From the NCBI GenBank assembly GCA_023411215.1, contig JAEYOY010000055.1:1-26114 (forward strand): DNA of 26,114 nt, in the 5' to 3' direction. The translations under genes were made by a program, and so were the position numbers. This stretch comes from Bacillota bacterium. Lineage in GTDB: Bacteria > Bacillota > Clostridia > Lachnospirales > Lachnospiraceae. The first letter of the stretch is position 1; each line of letters begins with the position of its first letter. Below, piece after piece: positions 22,136 to 26,114 of this stretch. The notes below the pieces were generated by a model. That model saw only the letters and a program-made list of their open reading frames with translations. It was not told where the DNA came from and ran no database searches.

Positions 22136-22175
22136 GCATCACCTTACAATAAAAATTAATGAAATCCCCAGGAAA

Positions 22176-22646
22176 TTACTCTGCAATATCACATAGACTT
22201 GCTCCGATATACTCAATTAAGGCTTCTCTGGGAATACAAAGCTGACAGCCTCTCACTCCCGCACTAACGGTAATCTCATCATAGAGCACCGCTGTTTCGT
22301 CAATATAGGTAGGAAATTTCTTCTTCATCCCAATCGGTGAACAGCCTCCGCGGATATAGCCGGTGGTTGCGAGCAAATCCTTTACAGGAAGCAGCTCTAT
22401 CTTCTTATCACCGATTACGGAAGCGGCTTTCTTCAGGTTCAATTCTAGATTCACAGGAATACAGAATACCACGATGCCCTTCTTCTCACCCTTTGCTACT
22501 AAGGTCTTAAATACCTGCTCCGCAGGCATATTGATCAGCTGTGCTACATGCTCACCGCCAAGATTATTCTCATCCACTTCATATTCCATTGCTTTATACT
22601 TAATACCGGCCTGATCCAAAAGCCGCATAACATTCGTCTTGATCAT
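22176..22646 (-). CDS. ybaK: Cys-tRNA(Pro) deacylase YbaK/EbsC
   Basis: 156 residues of the YbaK/ProX editing family. Marker stretches are AEQVFKTLVAKGEKKGIVVF, the central IPVNLELNLKKAA (with the catalytic-type Lys), and YIRGGCSPIGMKKKFPTYID. It hydrolyses mischarged Cys-tRNA(Pro) in trans. The start overlaps the rng stop by 4 bases (ATGA), indicating coupling. It is last in the radical SAM-rng unit, before the terminator at 22111. ybaK directly after rng is not the usual clostridial order, in which rplU follows rng, so it marks the left edge of the interruption. Confidence 0.94.
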   Translation of the reverse strand: MIKTNVMRLLDQAGIKYKAMEYEVDENNLGGEHVAQLINMPAEQVFKTLVAKGEKKGIVVFCIPVNLELNLKKAASVIGDKKIELLPVKDLLATTGYIRGGCSPIGMKKKFPTYIDETAVLYDEITVSAGVRGCQLCIPREALIEYIGASLCDIAE

Positions 22647-23872
22647 GAATGTTTTCTCACCTCATTCACCTGCTCATGGAGAGGTTTACGTACCTTCTTG
22701 CGGGTAACTTCAACGAGTCCCAGCGCAGTCATATCCACAAGCGTTGTCTTAACAGGGTCCTTCTTCAGATATTCCTCAAGCTCCTCCATGAGAAGCTCCT
22801 TATCCTTCTTAAGCTCCAAATCGATAAAATCAATGATAATGATTCCGGAAAGGTTGCGTAGTCTGATCTGCTTGGCAATCTCTTTTGCTGCCTCTCGGTT
22901 CACCTTAAGAAAGGTCTCCTGAACCTGCTTCTTACCGGCAACTGCTTTGCCTGTATTCACATCAATAACCGTTAAGGCTTCGGTTGGCTGAATCACCAGT
23001 GTTCCCCCTGACCTAAGCCATACCATGGGGCGAACCGCCTCCTCCAGCTTATCATTCAATCCATAGAGACTGGCCAGGCTATACACCGGATCGTTATAGT
23101 ATCGTAATTTATCTAAATCCTCGGGTTGATAAATCTCAAGGAAATCCTTCATATTATGAAAAAGCTCTTCATCATCGGTGATAAACTCGCTCACATTCTC
23201 AGTATAGCTGTCCCTGATATCACAGATGTAATTCGGAGGTGTCCGAAACAATAAGGAAAAGCAGCTTTTATGAACACCATAGCGTCTGATATTCTCATAG
23301 GCTTCGATCAGCTTCTTGATCTCAGCGACAATCTTATCCTCAGATACGAAAGCCGCATTGGTACGGATAATAAAGCCGTACTCCTTATGCATAAAGCTTT
23401 TTGCAATTGCCTTCAGTCTCTTTCGTTCTTTTTCCTCCAGTATCTTGGAGGATACACCCATAGCCGGCTTTCCATAAGTCAATGCAACAAATTTACCGGT
23501 AAAATTAATATTACCACTGACTACTGGTGCCTTCGTCTTTACGTCCTCCTTGACAACCTGGACGATGATTTCATCACCAATCTTAAGCTTCACTTCACTG
23601 AGCCTTGCATCCTCTGATCGATACTCCTGCTCTGTAGCTTGTATGGGATAACGATTCTCGCTCATGGAATAATAACACATTCTTCCATCCGCTATCTCCA
23701 CGAAGGCAGCATTAATATTTTTTACGATATTCTTGACCTTACCCAGATAGATATTGCCTAGAATACCGTCTTCCTCAGAAGTATTTAAAGAAACCTGAAC
23801 CATGTCCTTTCCTTCAAAGGAAGCAGAAATAATCACATTATCTTTTTTCGTTATAACAAGCTTGTTCTCCAC
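22643..23872 (-). CDS. rng: Ribonuclease E/G family endoribonuclease
   Basis: 409 residues. An S1-like domain (about 36-125) opens with GILGNIYLGKVKNIVKNINA. The RNase H-like and catalytic parts have the metal ligands D304 (TVIDVNTGK) and D348 (IIIIDFIDL), then VDMTALGLVEVTRKK. The protein ends about 18 residues after that motif and lacks the CPxC zinc-link found in E. coli RNase E/G, as in many clostridial members, so dimer pairing must differ. It cuts single-stranded A/U-rich RNA in rRNA and mRNA processing. AGGAGG precedes ATG 23872. Confidence 0.93.
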   Translation of the reverse strand: MENKLVITKKDNVIISASFEGKDMVQVSLNTSEEDGILGNIYLGKVKNIVKNINAAFVEIADGRMCYYSMSENRYPIQATEQEYRSEDARLSEVKLKIGDEIIVQVVKEDVKTKAPVVSGNINFTGKFVALTYGKPAMGVSSKILEEKERKRLKAIAKSFMHKEYGFIIRTNAAFVSEDKIVAEIKKLIEAYENIRRYGVHKSCFSLLFRTPPNYICDIRDSYTENVSEFITDDEELFHNMKDFLEIYQPEDLDKLRYYNDPVYSLASLYGLNDKLEEAVRPMVWLRSGGTLVIQPTEALTVIDVNTGKAVAGKKQVQETFLKVNREAAKEIAKQIRLRNLSGIIIIDFIDLELKKDKELLMEELEEYLKKDPVKTTLVDMTALGLVEVTRKKVRKPLHEQVNEVRKHS

Positions 23873-23890
23873 TTCTGTCCTCCTTTTTAT

Positions 23891-24118
23891 AGAATGTTGG
23901 ATTATTTATTTTTCGTAACTTATATTCGTCAATTTGCAAATCTTAACCTCAGTAGCATGATGCAAAATATAGTTCGATGAGTAACTGTATGAAGTCGTCA
24001 CTACGTACTTCATCCAAGCGAGAGCGTGTTGTGAATGAATTATATTCTGTATTAAGCAATCATATTATTAAATTGTGCAAATTGACGCAACTATATTTCT
24101 TAAATAATACAACATTCC
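23891..24118. repeat. 228-bp element with 17-bp terminal inverted repeats
   Basis: The left end AGAATGTTGGATTATTT (23891-23907) is the complement of 24102-24118 in 15 of 17 bases. Two more long-range pairs lie inside. CGTCAATTTGCA (23927-23938) is the exact complement of 24076-24087, and AAATATAGTT (23965-23974) of 24089-24098. These two pairs cross rather than nest. A local hairpin ATGAAGT/ACTTCAT is in the middle. No ORF. It fills nearly the whole 250-base gap between TIGR03936 and rng. Confidence 0.6.
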
Positions 24119-24122
24119 AATA

Positions 24123-24953
24123 TTATCGATCCACCTGATCTAACGCAGCCAGCTTGCCTGTCTCAGTATTTCTGGTATATACCTCAATACGGTGTGATTG
24201 CCAGGCATATTTGTTATACTCTACGTCAAGATACTCACAGAAAGCCTCCATTACTAACTCCGGCTTCAGATTCGAAGCACTACCTGTATCTACCTGAAGA
24301 TATACCTTAATTCCATTATCATAGCTTTCCGCAACACTTTCCGGTTTGTTATCCACATTTTCCTCTGTCACCCTTAGATGCTCCTCAAGAGTACCGACAC
24401 GCTTGTCCTCGTATTCTTCCTTGGTAAACGCGGTGAAGGTGATCATCGGCTTAATATCAACCTCTTTCTCACTCTTCTTCGTCTTCTTCCCGATGACAAT
24501 CTCAGTGGAATTCATAAATGCGGTAAACGCCTTGATAAAGCTCTCCTGATTATTAATACCGGCACCGATCTCATAGCCATCTCTTAATTGTACCAGATAA
24601 TCGGCTGAGGCTACCAGAGCCATCGCTGTAACATTCTTGACATTCTGTTCGGTATCTTTTAGCGGGCGGTATCCAACGATACGAAAGCCTTCTGTAATCA
24701 CTGCATTCATTCGCTCCACCATAACCTCAGGTACATCGGCGGATAACAGCTGCACATCCAGATATTCGCCGTCACTGGTAAGGCCTACACCAAGAGGTGC
24801 GGCAAAGGACATAATCTGATGAGGACTAAAGCCCTTACTATACTCATTATCAATGTTCGCTCTACGAAACAGCTTCTGAAAATAACGCATTACATCCAGA
24901 TGTCCAACGAACTTCATTGCACCATACTTTTGAAATTTAATTCTTGCTTTCAT
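24123..24953 (-). CDS. TIGR03936 family radical SAM-associated protein (DUF2344)
   Basis: 276 residues. It starts MKARIKFQKYGAMKFVGHLD and contains the family block YFQKLFRRANIDNEYSKGFS, then HQIMSFAAPLGVGLTSDGEY. The family always lies next to, or fused to, the radical SAM protein encoded just upstream, and its function is unknown; an RNA-related role is often assumed from its link with rng and ribosomal genes. A long central insertion (about 130-200) is charged. Start set at 24953 by GGAGGAGG 6 bases upstream, giving a 17-base overlap with the radical SAM gene. Confidence 0.9.
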   Translation of the reverse strand: MKARIKFQKYGAMKFVGHLDVMRYFQKLFRRANIDNEYSKGFSPHQIMSFAAPLGVGLTSDGEYLDVQLLSADVPEVMVERMNAVITEGFRIVGYRPLKDTEQNVKNVTAMALVASADYLVQLRDGYEIGAGINNQESFIKAFTAFMNSTEIVIGKKTKKSEKEVDIKPMITFTAFTKEEYEDKRVGTLEEHLRVTEENVDNKPESVAESYDNGIKVYLQVDTGSASNLKPELVMEAFCEYLDVEYNKYAWQSHRIEVYTRNTETGKLAALDQVDR

Positions 24954-26114
24954 CGGTAACCTCCTCCATATCTGCTGCAGCAAGACCTTCGTCATAGCAT
25001 ACTCCGCCGCCGAAATCCTTGGCACCGCAATTTGCACAGGCTTGTTTACAATTTGGGGTCACCTTTTCTGCCTTGGCTCTCTTATACTCTCGTAGTAGAA
25101 AGGCTTTGGTTACTCCAACATCAATGAAGTCCCAAGGGAAGATCTCCTGCTCGTCGCGCTCTCTACCATTGTAGAATGCCATGTCTACACCATTCTCTTC
25201 AAAGGCTTTCATCCATTTATCATAATTGAAATGCTCGGACCAGGAATCATAGAGGCATCCAGCCTGATAAGCATCGTAAATCGCACCACTTACTCTTCGA
25301 TCACCTCTTGCCATTACTCCCTCAAGCTCAGTTACCTCAGCTTCGTGCCAGTTATATTTGATACTCTTGAAGTTCAACTGCTCCTTCATCTTACTCTTTA
25401 AGAACCGTTGCTTCTCAACATATTCAGAGCCGGTAATCATTCTTGACCACTGGAAGGGTGTGAAGGGCTTCGGAACGAAGAAGGAGGTGCTGGAAGTGAT
25501 GCTGACTTTGCCATTCCGCTGGTCCTTCGGTATCGTATAGTATTCTCTTGCTATGCGGTCAGAGAGAATCGCAATTCCTTCTACATCCTCCGCTGTCTCC
25601 GTAGGAAGTCCTAGCATAAAATACAGCTTTACTTTATTCCATCCGCTCTGGAAGGCTTTCATGGCACCGCCCAGAATTGCTTCCTCCGTTAGTCCTTTAT
25701 TGATTACGTCACGCAGTCTCTGTGTTCCGGCTTCCGGAGCAAAGGTTAAGCTGCTCTTACGAATATCCTGAACCTTGCTCATAACATCCAGTGCAAACGC
25801 ATCGATTCGCAGGGAAGGCAATGATATATTCACTCCCTTGTTGCCAAATTCCTCAATTAAATAATAAACCAGCTCCTGTAGACAGGAATAATCACTGGAG
25901 CTTAAGGAACTTAAGGAAATCTCCTCATGTCCGGTGGAGGAAAGCATATCATGAGCATATTTCTTTAAATATTCAATGCTTCTCTCCCTGGTCGGTCGAT
26001 AAATCATACCCGCCTGACAGAAACGGCAGCCACGGATACACCCTCTCTGAATCTCAAGTACTACTCTGTCCTGTGTGGCCTTTATAAATGGTACCAGGGG
26101 CTTCAGGGGGTAAT
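24937..26114 (-). CDS. TIGR03960 family radical SAM protein (N-terminus outside window)
   Basis: The frame is open from the window edge, so this is the C-terminal ~390 residues of a protein usually ~600 long; the B12-binding-like N-terminus is missing. The iron-sulfur motif CxxxCxxC appears as RGCIRGCRFCQAG just before the Met at 26007. It is followed by FAPEAGTQRLRDVINKG and LGLPTETAEDVEG, typical SAM-binding segments, and a Cys-rich tail CKQACANCGAKDFGGGVC that may hold a second cluster or zinc. Reaction unknown. It leads the TIGR03936-rng-ybaK unit. Confidence 0.92.
   Translation of the reverse strand, partial: YPLKPLVPFIKATQDRVVLEIQRGCIRGCRFCQAGMIYRPTRERSIEYLKKYAHDMLSSTGHEEISLSSLSSSDYSCLQELVYYLIEEFGNKGVNISLPSLRIDAFALDVMSKVQDIRKSSLTFAPEAGTQRLRDVINKGLTEEAILGGAMKAFQSGWNKVKLYFMLGLPTETAEDVEGIAILSDRIAREYYTIPKDQRNGKVSITSSTSFFVPKPFTPFQWSRMITGSEYVEKQRFLKSKMKEQLNFKSIKYNWHEAEVTELEGVMARGDRRVSGAIYDAYQAGCLYDSWSEHFNYDKWMKAFEENGVDMAFYNGRERDEQEIFPWDFIDVGVTKAFLLREYKRAKAEKVTPNCKQACANCGAKDFGGGVCYDEGLAAADMEEVTDESKN

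Overview
The window looks like chromosomal DNA of an anaerobic, low-GC Gram-positive bacterium of class Clostridia, probably Lachnospiraceae or a close relative. This is inferred from gene order and motifs, not from a database match. The evidence is strong AGGAGG-type ribosome binding sites, near-consensus sigma-A promoters, a T-box leader, an L27 precursor with a Prp-type cleavable N-terminus next to prp, and a lexA/yneA-like divergent pair. The order TIGR03960 - TIGR03936 - rng ... rplU - prp - rpmA ... obgE - yhbY - nadD - yqeK - rsfS is also typical of clostridia. No rRNA, tRNA, CRISPR array or intact transposase was found.

Layout. 1-293 is the C-terminal end of an ABC exporter (+). 294-812 has no convincing gene but holds two long inverted-repeat elements (456-561 and 612-767) that look like MITEs; the second has GTAA-type ends reminiscent of IS66. 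813-2712 (-) is an OmpR-type response regulator and histidine kinase pair with an 8-base overlap. 3100-5094 (-) is a divergent methionyl-tRNA synthetase-like enzyme behind a complete T-box leader (about 5302-5570) with its own consensus promoter. 5666-7071 is the SOS control locus: a LysM/membrane protein resembling the cell division inhibitor YneA (-), a promoter region packed with LexA-box-like sites, and lexA (+).

7233-12756 (-) is the ribosome, GTPase and NAD housekeeping block. It runs (in transcription order) L21 leader, rplU, prp, rpmA, terminator, promoter, two small unknown genes, promoter, obgE, yhbY, nadD, yqeK, rsfS. A small hairpin repeat family is scattered around yqeK and rsfS.

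12879-22002 appears to be accessory DNA inserted between rng/ybaK and rplU, which are normally close together. It holds a GNAT acetyltransferase, a Nim-like flavoprotein, a heterodimeric ABC exporter, a membrane-anchored unknown, an internally deleted alpha/beta hydrolase remnant and a short transcription unit with a perfect promoter and terminator but a broken hydrophobic reading frame. A three-gene ABC-2 exporter (+) follows, with a tiny doubly overlapping ORF between ATPase and permease, and then a coiled-coil small protein.

22176-26114 (-) is the conserved unit radical SAM TIGR03960 (partial at the window edge) - TIGR03936 - rng - ybaK, ending in a good intrinsic terminator. A 228-bp element with imperfect 17-bp terminal inverted repeats separates TIGR03936 from rng.

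How the genes work together. The housekeeping genes cover ribosomal large-subunit assembly (L21, L27 with its processing protease, ObgE, YhbY, RsfS), RNA processing (RNase G), NAD and Ap4A metabolism (NadD, YqeK) and translation quality control (YbaK, MetRS-like). The points most worth a second look are the mismatch between the T-box specifier and the MetRS-like gene, the broken toxin-like unit at 18345-18488, the hydrolase remnant, the MITE-like elements and the 9-10 kb interruption of a conserved operon.
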